Source of the DNA: Myxococcales bacterium
GTDB lineage: Bacteria > Myxococcota_A > Polyangia > Nannocystales > Nannocystaceae
DNA: 12,993 nucleotides
Direction: 5' to 3'
Assembly (NCBI GenBank): GCA_020431135.1
Contig: JAGQIT010000162.1
Span: 1-12,993, forward strand
The notes beneath the pieces are model-generated. The model saw only the letters and a list, made by a program, of their open reading frames with translations, did no database searches and was not told the origin of the DNA. Shown in pieces: positions 1-6,709 of this stretch (positions are counted from its first letter, which is position 1; every line of letters starts with the position of its first letter). A program made the translations under genes and the position numbers.

Positions 1-102
1 AACACCTGCCCCGGCGACGGCCAGGTCTGCGCGCAGCTCTTCGACCCGGACCCGCAGTACCCGCAGCTCGACCACGTCGGCGTCTGCGCCCTGCCGGAGT
101 AG
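1..102 (+). CDS. 3' end of a Cys-containing hypothetical protein (partial)
   Basis: Frame 1 is open from the window edge to a TAG at 100-102 and encodes 33 residues. Three cysteines (residues 3, 10 and 29 of the fragment) sit in a short Gly/Asp/Pro-rich context, beginning NTCPGDGQVCAQLF. Cys-rich tails like this are common in exported myxobacterial proteins, where the cysteines form disulfides, but no family can be named from so little. The third codon position is almost always G or C, which supports real coding. The neighbouring lipoprotein gene is convergent with it, its stop lying 17 bp downstream. The upstream part, any signal peptide and the domain content are outside the window. Confidence 0.5.
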   Translation, partial: NTCPGDGQVCAQLFDPDPQYPQLDHVGVCALPE

Positions 103-118
103 CGAGCGACCGGGAGCG

Positions 119-499
119 CTAGTCGATCACCGGCATCGGCCCGCAGCGATCCCGCCCCTCGACCTTGAGCCAGAGCTTGCCGTCGCGGACCCCGACCCGG
201 GTCACGCGGCCGCGCGGCGCCCGTATCCACCGGTAGTCGGTCGCGTGATCGCGGCCGTCGTCGACGGCGACGCGGAGGAGCCCGCCGCCCTTCGGCGAGG
301 CGACGCACTCGCCGGGGACGATCGCCGCCCCGCCGAGCTCGAAGCGGAGCGGGCGATCGGGGTCGACCTCGGCGCAGACGAGGGCCGGGCCGCCGCGCTC
401 GCAGGTCCGCTGCGGGGTTAGGTCCCAGCCCCGCTTCGGGGCGCAGGCCGCCGCGCCGAGGCACAGGCCGAGGCCGACGACGCGGGCGAGCCAGCCGCG
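119..499 (-). CDS. Small predicted lipoprotein, start unresolved
   Basis: On the minus strand a stop at 119-121 closes a frame with a convincing lipoprotein signal: a basic stretch (RARGWLARVV), a hydrophobic core and a lipobox-like LGAAAC. About 107 mature residues follow, with four further cysteines (in TCERG, VCAEV, ECVAS and DRCGP) that could form two disulfides. The mature part looks like a small beta-rich domain; I recognise no family. The start is the problem. The frame stays open to 769, but its only ATGs (769 and 748) lie deep inside the opposing DUF721 gene, and I find no ATG, GTG or TTG in this frame close to the signal peptide. An ATG at 524-522 lies one base out of frame, so a small indel or a sequencing error is possible. 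The 5' limit given here is only the approximate beginning of the signal peptide. The upstream extension is shadow coding of the DUF721 gene. Confidence 0.5.
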   Translation of the reverse strand, partial: RGWLARVVGLGLCLGAAACAPKRGWDLTPQRTCERGGPALVCAEVDPDRPLRFELGGAAIVPGECVASPKGGGLLRVAVDDGRDHATDYRWIRAPRGRVTRVGVRDGKLWLKVEGRDRCGPMPVID

Positions 500-517
500 A
501 GCGCGGCCGCGCGGGCT

Positions 518-1069
518 GTGGCATCCTCGTCGGCGGTGGCCGAGGAGACAAAGCGCAAGCGACGACGCTGGCGGCGGCGCAAGAACGTCAAGGGCAAGCC
601 GAAGGCGATCGACGACGCCATGTGGCGGCTCGTCCGCGGCTACGTGCCCGCCGACAAGATCCGCCTCGTGCTCCTGCGCAACGTCTGGGCCCAGGTCGCC
701 GGCGAGGGCCTGGCCAAGCGCGCGTGGCCGGAGGCGGTCTCGGGGCATGAGGCGATTATCGCGGTCCACGACAGCCAGTGGCTACACGAGCTGACGTATA
801 TGCGCCAGGCCCTCGTCCGCCGGATCCGCGAGCTCGCGCCGAACACGGACCTGACCTCGGTGCGCCTCCGCCTCGCCCGCCGTGAGCGCCCGCCGCCGCC
901 GCCGGTCGAGCCGCCCGTGATCATGCCCGAGCGGGCGCCCCCGCTGCCCGCAGAGCCGAGCCGCGAGACCGCCGAGGCGATCCACGCCGTCGACGATCCG
1001 GAGCTGCGCGAGGCGATCGCCGCCGCGCGGATCGTCCTGAGCTGGCCGCCGCCCCGCTACCCCAGCTGA
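518..1069 (+). CDS. DUF721 / DciA-like protein
   Basis: The 183-residue protein has a very basic N-terminus (RKRRRWRRRK), then a DUF721 domain at about residues 33-120, then a Pro-rich linker (about 124-146) and a short acidic, helical C-terminus. The domain shows the usual pattern: a Trp before the AG motif (NVWAQVAGEGLAKRAWPEAV, W57), then a strand and a second Trp (HDSQWLHEL, W88), then the helix MRQALVRRI. In many bacteria this family (DciA) helps recruit or load the replicative helicase DnaB and binds DNA or DnaB through its termini. That function is known for the family and inferred here. I took GTG 518 as the start; GTG 536 and ATG 620 are alternatives, and none has a clear Shine-Dalgarno sequence. 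Starting at 620 would remove the basic tail but keep the domain. The gene is divergent from, and crowds, the small lipoprotein on the other strand. Confidence 0.78.
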   Translation: MASSSAVAEETKRKRRRWRRRKNVKGKPKAIDDAMWRLVRGYVPADKIRLVLLRNVWAQVAGEGLAKRAWPEAVSGHEAIIAVHDSQWLHELTYMRQALVRRIRELAPNTDLTSVRLRLARRERPPPPPVEPPVIMPERAPPLPAEPSRETAEAIHAVDDPELREAIAAARIVLSWPPPRYPS

Positions 1070-1144
1070 GCGATCTCGCCCCTCGAGCCAGCGCGGCGAC
1101 TGGCGCGATTCTCCCCTTTCGCCTACCGTATCGCCGCTGTGCTT

Positions 1145-2167
1145 ATGCGCTCGTCCCTGCGTCTGCTCGCCGCCCTCCCCCTCCTGTGCTCCCTCAGCTT
1201 CGCCTGCGGGCGCGGCCGCGAGCAGGCGCCCGCCGCCGATGCGTCCGCTGCCGAGGCGAAGGCCGACACCAAGGCCAAGGGCAAGAGCGGCAAGCTCTTC
1301 GACGACATCGCCTCGCCGCTCGAGTTCCGCGATCCGGAGCCGGGCCCCCGCGCCCCCGACAGCGCCGCCTTCGGGGCGGTCATCGGCGCGACCAGCTACG
1401 CCGAGATCCAGAAGCTCACCGAGGCCCGCGACCTCCACTGCAAGGACACCTCGGTGCGCGCGATGATGGACGCGAAGCGGGCCGCCGAGCGCAAGAAGCA
1501 GGAGGAGGAGGGCGCCGACGCGGTCTCGTCGGCGTCGTGGATGAACAAGAAGAGCAAGCGCGAGAAGAACCCGCAGGTCCGCTTCGCCTGCCCGAAGGTC
1601 ACCTCGGAGCTCTTCACCGACCGCGAGCGGCCGCGCTCGCGCGGCCGCCTCCTCTACGTCTTCGACAGCGAGGAGCTGCCGCTGCGCCACGCGTCGTACC
1701 AGCGCTCGCACCACAACCACGACGCGGCGATCGCCGACTACAGGGACGCGGTCGCGGCCGCGACCGCGATCTACGGCGAGCCGACCGAGAGCCGCGGCGA
1801 GATCCCCGAGGCGGGCGCCGACGGCAAGATCGACTTCCCGCAGGGCCGCAGCCTCGAGACGCGCTGGGACTTCTCCGATCTCACGGTCCGCGTCACGGCG
1901 ATCCACTTCGGTCGCAAGGTGACCGTCGGCGAGCGCGTCGAGGTCCCGCACGGCGTCCGCCCGGACGCCCCGACGATGGGCAAGCCGGCGTCGACCAAGG
2001 CGCCCGCCCTCGCCGACGCGGCCAAGGCGACCCCGTCAGCGGACCCGCCGGCGCCGACCGAGGGCCTCAGCAAAGAGGAGCAGGCCGAGCTCGAGGCCAA
2101 GCGAGCGGCCGACGCCGCCTCCGCGGCCAAGGCCGGCGCGAAGGCGAAGAAGCCCTCGAAGGGCTAG
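1145..2167 (+). CDS. Predicted lipoprotein of unknown function
   Basis: The product has 340 residues from ATG 1145. A GTG two codons upstream (1139) is an alternative start. The N-terminus is a clear export signal (MRSSLRLLAALPLLCSLSFA) ending before a cysteine, with a slightly atypical lipobox, so a lipoprotein is likely but not certain. Next comes an Ala/Lys-rich linker (AEAKADTKAKGKSGK), then a folded region from about residue 48 to 270. That region contains a Lys/Glu-rich, probably coiled segment (AKRAAERKKQEEEG) and a pattern (SYAEIQKLTEARDLHC, later ATAIYGEP) suggesting a repeated alpha/beta module. The C-terminus is low-complexity Ala/Lys/Pro (AAKAGAKAKKPSKG). I recognise no family. 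It lies about 75 bp after the DUF721 gene on the same strand and may be cotranscribed with it; nothing in the sequence connects their functions. Confidence 0.72.
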   Translation: MRSSLRLLAALPLLCSLSFACGRGREQAPAADASAAEAKADTKAKGKSGKLFDDIASPLEFRDPEPGPRAPDSAAFGAVIGATSYAEIQKLTEARDLHCKDTSVRAMMDAKRAAERKKQEEEGADAVSSASWMNKKSKREKNPQVRFACPKVTSELFTDRERPRSRGRLLYVFDSEELPLRHASYQRSHHNHDAAIADYRDAVAAATAIYGEPTESRGEIPEAGADGKIDFPQGRSLETRWDFSDLTVRVTAIHFGRKVTVGERVEVPHGVRPDAPTMGKPASTKAPALADAAKATPSADPPAPTEGLSKEEQAELEAKRAADAASAAKAGAKAKKPSKG

Positions 2168-2323
2168 CGACGCCGTCGCGGTGTGGCGGCCGTCGATCGC
2201 CAACGCGCGACGTCGCCGTGCAGACCTATGCGCGGACCGGCGGCCCCACGCTGGCAAATGCATCGCGTCGAACGCGCGGCGAAGATTGCGCTAGGCGCCG
2301 TCGCCGGCCATGATGCGGCCCGT

Positions 2324-2327
2324 AAGG
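2324..2327 (+). promoter_or_regulatory. Likely ribosome binding site deciding the AGCS start
   Basis: AAGG is followed by a 6-nt gap to ATG 2334. The two upstream in-frame ATGs (2310 and 2313) have no purine-rich element at a suitable distance, so 2334 is the preferred start. The weak core makes this a modest call. Confidence 0.4.
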
Positions 2328-2333
2328 CCGCCC

Positions 2334-4121
2334 ATGGACGACTTCCTCATCCGCTTCAACGAGGTCCTCAGCGCGATCAACGGCGTCATCTTCCACGACT
2401 TCGTTCTCTACACGGTCCTCGGCGTCGGCGTCCTGTTCACGATCTGGAGCGGCTTCTGCCAGTATCACGCCCTCAGCCACGGCGTCGCGGTCATCCGCGG
2501 GCGCTATGACGACCACGACGACCCGGGCGCGATCAACCACTTCCAGGCGCTCTCCGCCGCCCTCTCGGCGACGGTCGGCCTCGGCAACATCGGCGGCGTC
2601 GCCGTGGCGATCGCCCTCGGCGGCCCCGGGGCGATCTTCTGGATGTGGGTGGTCGGCGTCTTCGGCATGGCCCTCAAGACCACCGAGGTCACGCAGTCGA
2701 TGCTCTTCCGCAACACCAAGAAGGCGGACGATCCCCACGGCGGGCCGATGTGGGTGGTCGAGGAGGGCCTCGCCCAGCGAAACCCGCGCTGGCGCCCGAT
2801 CGGCCGGGTGATCGGCGTTCTCTTCTGCATCACCCTGCTGATCGCGACGATCACCGGCGGCAACATGTTCCAGGCCTGGAACGTCGCCGTCGTCACCGAG
2901 GACGGCCTCGGGATCCCGCAGCCGCTCGTCGGCGCGATCCAGGCGGTGCTCGTCGGCGCGGTGATCCTCGGCGGGATCAAGCGGATCGGCGCGGTCGCGG
3001 GGCGGATCGTCCCCATCATGTGCCTGATCTACCTGATCGCCTCGTTCTACGTCCTCGGCGTCCACATCGGCGAGCTCCCGGAGATGCTGCGCTTGATCGT
3101 CGCCTCGGCCTTCAACCCGGCGGAGGCGAGCGGCGCCTTCGTCGGCGCGTCCTTCGGCCTCGCCTTCCTCTGGGGAATGAAGCGCGCGCTCTTCTCGAGC
3201 GAGGTCGGCCAGGGCTCGTCGCCGATCGCCCACTCCGCCGCGAAGACGAACGAGCCTGTCCGTGAGGGCGTCGTCGCCGGCCTCGAGCCCTTCATCGACA
3301 CGATCGTCGTCGCCACCCTGACGTCGCTGGTGATCCTGTCGAGCGGCGCCTGGAACCGCGAGGGCGAGACCACCTTCGACAGCGCGCCGACCTTCGTCGC
3401 AGCCTCCCAAGCGACCGACGAGAGCGAGCCGAACTGGACCCTCAGCACCCGCGATCTCCCGCGCAAGACCCGCAAGGCCGAGTCGATCAGCGGCCCGTGG
3501 AAGGAGGGCGATCCGGTCTTCGTCATCGCCCGCTACGGCGACGTCGACGAGCAGACCGGCACCGACCTCCAGCGCGTCACCGGCACGGTCGTCCCGGCCG
3601 GCGAAGACCCGGAGACCTGGGCCGTCGACTGGGCGCCGGTCAACGCCGCGACAGCGCCGGTGCTCGAGTCCCCCGACATCTACCGCGACTACGTCGGCGC
3701 GGCGCTGACGAGCCACGCCTTCGACCGCGTCACCCCCGGCCTCGGCAAGTGGCTGGTGCTCTTCTCGTCGTGGCTCTTCGCCCTGTCGACGATGATCTCG
3801 TGGAGCTACTACGGCGAGCAGGGCGTCATCTACATCGCCGGCGAGCGCTGGGTGATCCCCTACAAGGTCTTCTACTGCGCGGCGATCGTCCTGGCGACGG
3901 TCGGCCTCGTGACCACCGACGCCGAGCTCGACAACCTGACGACCCTCGGCACCGGCGTCATGCTCGTCGTCAACATCCCGATCATGCTCCTCTTCGGCGC
4001 GGCCGCGATGAAGGCGTACCGCCGCTACTTCGAGCGCCTCAAGGCCGGCGAGTTCGACAAGCACAAGGCCGCGACGCTCACCGACCTCGTCGAGGGGCGC
4101 GACCCAGAGGACGAGAGCTAG
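2334..4121 (+). CDS. Sodium:alanine symporter (AGCS) family transporter with inserted domain
   Basis: An inner-membrane amino-acid/cation symporter of the AGCS (alanine or glycine:cation) family: 595 residues from ATG 2334, or 603 from ATG 2310. Residue numbers here count from 2310. Family signatures are the strongly conserved block ATVGLGNIGGVAVAIALGGP (about 87-106) followed by GAIFWMWVVGVFGM, the GNMFQAWNVA segment (184-193), the FSSEVGQGSSPIAHSAAKTN region (295-314) leading into EPFIDTIVV, and the late membrane segment ending WSYYGEQ (498-504). About ten hydrophobic spans are visible. Substrate and cation (Na+ or H+) are inferred from the family only. It is longer than usual family members (roughly 450-550 residues) because of a hydrophilic insertion at about 349-458, between the span ending LVILSSGAW and the one beginning YVGAALTSHAF. 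The canonical SNEAG motif reads SSEVG here. The cytoplasmic tail is charged (EFDKHKAATLTDLVEGRD). It appears to be a single-gene unit. Confidence 0.9.
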   Translation: MDDFLIRFNEVLSAINGVIFHDFVLYTVLGVGVLFTIWSGFCQYHALSHGVAVIRGRYDDHDDPGAINHFQALSAALSATVGLGNIGGVAVAIALGGPGAIFWMWVVGVFGMALKTTEVTQSMLFRNTKKADDPHGGPMWVVEEGLAQRNPRWRPIGRVIGVLFCITLLIATITGGNMFQAWNVAVVTEDGLGIPQPLVGAIQAVLVGAVILGGIKRIGAVAGRIVPIMCLIYLIASFYVLGVHIGELPEMLRLIVASAFNPAEASGAFVGASFGLAFLWGMKRALFSSEVGQGSSPIAHSAAKTNEPVREGVVAGLEPFIDTIVVATLTSLVILSSGAWNREGETTFDSAPTFVAASQATDESEPNWTLSTRDLPRKTRKAESISGPWKEGDPVFVIARYGDVDEQTGTDLQRVTGTVVPAGEDPETWAVDWAPVNAATAPVLESPDIYRDYVGAALTSHAFDRVTPGLGKWLVLFSSWLFALSTMISWSYYGEQGVIYIAGERWVIPYKVFYCAAIVLATVGLVTTDAELDNLTTLGTGVMLVVNIPIMLLFGAAAMKAYRRYFERLKAGEFDKHKAATLTDLVEGRDPEDES

Positions 4122-4140
4122 ATCAAGAGCCTGTGGAGAG

Positions 4141-4170
4141 CGCGCGCACAACCGGCTGCGGTTGCGCGCC
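4141..4170 (+). terminator. Possible terminator hairpin after the AGCS gene
   Basis: About 20 bp after the AGCS stop lies a dyad: CAACC (4149-4153) pairs with GGTTG (4160-4164) around the loop GGCTGC, extended by GCGCG (4142-4146) pairing with CGCGC (4165-4169) across a 2-nt bulge. There is no T-run on either side, so if it terminates transcription it is not a classical intrinsic terminator. It lies between two convergent genes and could act on both strands. Confidence 0.35.
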
Positions 4171-4233
4171 GCGACCCACCCACGGCGCGGTCGTCTCGAA
4201 CGCCGCGATCAGGCCTCGCCAGGGCCGTGAGTC

Positions 4234-5646
4234 TCAAGGGTTCGACAGGAGGACGCCGTTGCCGAACACGACGTCATCGACGCCATCCTCGTTGAGATCG
4301 CCCACCGGGACGCGCTCGTAGGGGAGCGCGAAGCTCCCTTCGGCCGCGACCGCAGGCGGCGGCGGGTCGAGGTTCACCTCGAGGATCGCCCGGAGCTCTG
4401 GCGGGCTCAGGAGCATCGCGTCCCAGCGCAGGCCGCCGTCGAAGCGACCGAGAACGACCTCCGCCGCGCTCGCGTCCTCGACAACAACCTCAATCGGGCC
4501 GAGGCCGCCGTCCTCGTCGATCTCGAGCCCCAGGAGGGACCACTGCTTCGCGTCGTACGTGAAGGCGGTGACGAAGAGGTAGGCGGGATCCGAGGGGGTC
4601 CGCGCCGCCGCCACGAGGCGGTTCATCCCGGGCTCGACCGGGGTGGCCTTGGCCTCTACAAAACCGCCGTCACCGACGCCGAACCACCGCTCGATCTCGG
4701 AGTTCACGGCGTCCGCGCGGTTGATCACGAGATCGAGCGCCCCGTCGTCGTCGAGATCAAAGAGGATGATCTCGCGGCGCTCCGGGCCATCGTCGAGCCC
4801 CGCGACCGGCGCGGGCGTGAACCCGCCGCCGCCGTCACCGAGGAAGCTCGTGATCCCGGCGACGCCCACGGCGATGACGTCGACGTCGCCGTCGCCGTCG
4901 ACGTCGCCCGCGGCGAGGTCCGAGAGAACGCCCGGGCTGGGGTGCGTGACCCCAGCCTCGAAGGTCCCGTCGCCGACCCCGGGGAGCACGACCAGCGTCG
5001 GCCCCCCCTCCGAGGTGATCACGTCGACGTGACCGTCGCCGTCGACGTCCGCGACCGCCAAGGTCCTCCCGGAGGGTGCGTCCAGCAGCTCGTGCAGGTG
5101 CGGCGTGAAACCGCCGAGCCCGTCGCCCTCGGCAGTGCGGAGGAGCGTCGGGCAACGCGGCGCCAGCGGTCCGAGCGGAGGGGGGGCCGGCGCGGCCGTG
5201 AGGTCCCAGATCCCGGGCGCAGGCGCAGGCTGAGCGGGACAGAAGCCGTCTGAGATCCCGAGCACGTCGAGGTGACCATCCTCGTTGAAATCCGCGGTCG
5301 CTTGGAGAACGCCGGGGAAGAGCTCGGCCTCGACGAAATCGAAGCAGAGCTCCCCCTCCTCCGCGAGACCATCGCCGCAGCCCCCCCCTCCCGTCGTCGT
5401 CTCAGCGCCGGTCGACACTCCGCTCGTCGTCGTGCTCGACGCGGCCGAAGTCGACGACCCTGTCGCCTCGCCGGTGCTCGTCGAGCCGCTCGTCGAGCCG
5501 CCCGCAGACGTCGAGGCGTCCGCGCTCTCTCCGCCCGTCGATGTGCTCAGACCGCCCGTGACCTCGGAGCCGGAGGTCACCGCCTCCGGCGGCGAGCAGG
5601 CGAGCACAATACCGACAAAGAGCCCTGCGTCGCGGACAGCTCGCAT
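4234..5646 (-). CDS. FG-GAP/VCBS repeat lipoprotein with Ser/Thr linker
   Basis: The product has 470 residues from ATG 5646. A short signal (MRAVRDAGLFVGIVLAC) ends in a lipobox-like VLAC with Cys17. A linker of about 65 residues, almost all Ser/Thr/Gly/Ala/Glu, follows, then a Cys motif (GGCGDGLAEEGELCF, 88-102) resembling the myxococcal Cys-rich repeat. Next come FG-GAP/VCBS-type modules, recognised by Asp-rich loops that probably bind Ca2+: DFNEDGHLD (119-127), DVDGDGHVD (200-208), DVDGDGDVD (248-256), DLDDDGALD (297-305) and DLNEDGVDD (450-458). These fit a multi-blade beta-propeller displayed on the outer membrane. The frame stays open upstream to 5889, but that part lacks coding character and would bury the signal peptide. 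There is no good Shine-Dalgarno before 5646. The ligand or partner is unknown; family members mediate adhesion or ligand binding. It is divergent from the RTX gene. Confidence 0.85.
   Translation of the reverse strand: MRAVRDAGLFVGIVLACSPPEAVTSGSEVTGGLSTSTGGESADASTSAGGSTSGSTSTGEATGSSTSAASSTTTSGVSTGAETTTGGGGCGDGLAEEGELCFDFVEAELFPGVLQATADFNEDGHLDVLGISDGFCPAQPAPAPGIWDLTAAPAPPPLGPLAPRCPTLLRTAEGDGLGGFTPHLHELLDAPSGRTLAVADVDGDGHVDVITSEGGPTLVVLPGVGDGTFEAGVTHPSPGVLSDLAAGDVDGDGDVDVIAVGVAGITSFLGDGGGGFTPAPVAGLDDGPERREIILFDLDDDGALDLVINRADAVNSEIERWFGVGDGGFVEAKATPVEPGMNRLVAAARTPSDPAYLFVTAFTYDAKQWSLLGLEIDEDGGLGPIEVVVEDASAAEVVLGRFDGGLRWDAMLLSPPELRAILEVNLDPPPPAVAAEGSFALPYERVPVGDLNEDGVDDVVFGNGVLLSNP
5389..5583 (-). 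repeat. Low-complexity Ser/Thr/Gly linker
   Basis: This codes for residues 22-86 of the FG-GAP lipoprotein. It is built of loose repeats such as GGSTSGSTSTGE and SSTSAASSTTTSG. It probably forms a flexible stalk that holds the propeller away from the membrane. The DNA is correspondingly repetitive (recurring ctcgtcgag-like words) and may be prone to length change. Confidence 0.7.
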
Positions 5647-6034
5647 AAGAGGAACATACGTGCCTGCTGCCCCGGTGTCACCGAAATTGGACGCCGCGGC
5701 GCCGCCGGCTCTCGCGCCATGGACGCGCGCCCGGTGTGCGGATTCGCCACACTCATATTCGCGTGAAGCGACACGCTCCGTTCGCCTATTCACAATACAA
5801 ACACCCGACCCATCGTACAGGTGTAGCGAAAACGTACGCGCCCCGTACATATCGCCTTGCGAGCGACAGGCGGGGCTTCGCGCCCCCAAGGGCAGCGACC
5901 TGCCCCCCGATCAAAATCGCGGTATCGCGTCTCTGTCGACGCAACCAGCGGCGCGACACAAACACCGTTGATTTCGCGCACCGCCGGCCGGCACGTCCAC
6001 GATAGACATTATCAAAGTCGCCCCGTGCGCCCAC

Positions 6035-6048
6035 ACACTTAACAGTGT
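6035..6048. promoter_or_regulatory. Small inverted repeat upstream of the RTX gene
   Basis: ACACT-TAAC-AGTGT is a perfect 5-bp dyad with a 4-nt centre, in a less GC-rich patch 67 bp before the RTX start. Its position suits an operator or part of a 5' leader. It is short enough to be chance. Confidence 0.25.
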
Positions 6049-6104
6049 CATTGTTTAATCGTGCAGACCCTGCGAGAGTCCTGCGGTCTTCAACAATCGC
6101 CAAC

Positions 6105-6110
6105 AGAGGT
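6105..6110 (+). promoter_or_regulatory. Ribosome binding site of the RTX lipoprotein gene
   Basis: AGAGGT ends 4 nt before ATG 6115. It supports 6115 rather than the in-frame upstream codon at 6061, and supports initiation in the frame that encodes the signal peptide. This matters because the bulk of the protein lies in another frame. Confidence 0.5.
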
Positions 6111-6241
6111 GTTCATGCGCGCATTCAGCAGGCAGCTGGCCCTTCTGCCAGCGGGCCTATTCGCGGCATCGCTGAGCTGCGGAGAGCCCGATCAGAGCCC
6201 CCCACGACCATTGCCGCCGTCTGGCAATATCGACAACAGCA

Positions 6242-6249
6242 CCCCCCCC
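6242..6249 (+). repeat. C8 homopolymer at the apparent frameshift
   Basis: Eight consecutive C residues lie where the RTX gene changes reading frame. With seven C the signal peptide and the RTX body are in one frame. C6 runs at 6198-6203 and 6298-6303 are nearby, and the shift could in principle sit at the second, but the C8 run is the longest. Confidence 0.6.
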
Positions 6250-6439
6250 GCCGTCGCACGCCGCGCCCCAGCCGTCGGCGGGGTGCGGGATCGCTACACC
6301 CCCCAGTCCTTCGACCTGCTGTCCGTCCGGGTGGACGCAGCTCACGGGCGACGCCACGCCGAACACCTTCGACGAGGACAGCTGGGATCCGACCGACTAC
6401 TGCGTATTCAGCTACGCAGAGGATGACGCGATTCACCTC

Positions 6440-6709
6440 GGCTCGGGGAGCGATCTCGTGTTCGCAGGGGACGACGCCGACTCCGTCCACGCCGGCCCCG
6501 GCGACGACCACGTTAAGGGCGAAGGCGGCGACGACCTCCTCCGCGGCGGCCCGGGAGACGACATCCTCTACGGTGGGGACGACGCCGACACCCTCCTCGG
6601 CAACGCGGGCGACGACATCCTCCACGGAGAGGCTGGCGCCGACACGATCCACCCCGGCCCCGGCGCCGACGCGGCCTTCGGCGGCGGCGGCGACGACGTC
6701 TTTATCGTC
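6440..6709 (+). repeat. RTX nonapeptide repeat array (about ten 27-bp units)
   Basis: These are tandem 27-bp units, each coding nine residues on the pattern x-x-G-D-D-x-h-x-G: GSGSDLVFA, GDDADSVHA, GPGDDHVKG, EGGDDLLRG, GPGDDILYG, GDDADTLLG, NAGDDILHG, EAGADTIHP, GPGADAAFG, GGGDDVFIV. The register is uninterrupted, so this part of the gene is under protein-level constraint. A further degenerate unit (GDRIDGGSGSDKV) follows slightly downstream. Confidence 0.85.

Larger units (their letters stand above)
5647..6114. promoter_or_regulatory. Divergent intergenic region between FG-GAP and RTX genes
   Basis: These 468 bp between divergent starts must hold the promoters for both surface-protein genes. 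It is visibly richer in A/T than its surroundings, with stretches such as cacaatacaaacacc (about 5792-5806), gtacatatcg and acattatcaaag (6006-6017). I see no pair of -35/-10 hexamers at good spacing that I would defend. Palindromic elements include GCCGGCCGGC at about 5983-5992 and ACACTTAACAGTGT at 6035-6048. No gene-like reading frame is evident; the open frames here lack start signals and coding bias. A long 5' leader for either gene is possible. Confidence 0.5.

Noticed and set aside
782..1951. 389-residue minus-strand frame opposite the DUF721 gene and the following lipoprotein
   Set aside because: Crosses two plus-strand genes, low-complexity Leu/Arg/Ala composition, no family resemblance.
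2168..2309. Short dyads (GCGAC-GCC-GTCGC at 2167-2179; GCGACGTCGC at 2207-2216) as terminator or operator
   Set aside because: Too short to stand out at this GC content; no supporting promoter or T-run.
2226..4151. 641-residue open frame on the minus strand opposite the AGCS transporter
   Set aside because: Asp/Arg/Glu-rich composition typical of antisense shadows in GC-rich DNA; the opposite strand encodes an unmistakable transporter family.
4861..5060. Recurring gacgtcgacgtcgccgtcg words suggesting a direct-repeat array or CRISPR
   Set aside because: They encode the Asp-rich FG-GAP calcium loops; there are no regular spacers.
5647..5889. N-terminal extension of the FG-GAP lipoprotein to 5889
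   Set aside because: It would bury a typical lipoprotein signal peptide internally, and it lies in intergenic DNA with a different base composition.
5960..6060. Sigma-70-like boxes (TTGATT at 5968, CATTAT at 6007, TTTAAT near 6054)
   Set aside because: No two of them have acceptable -35/-10 spacing, so no promoter is claimed.
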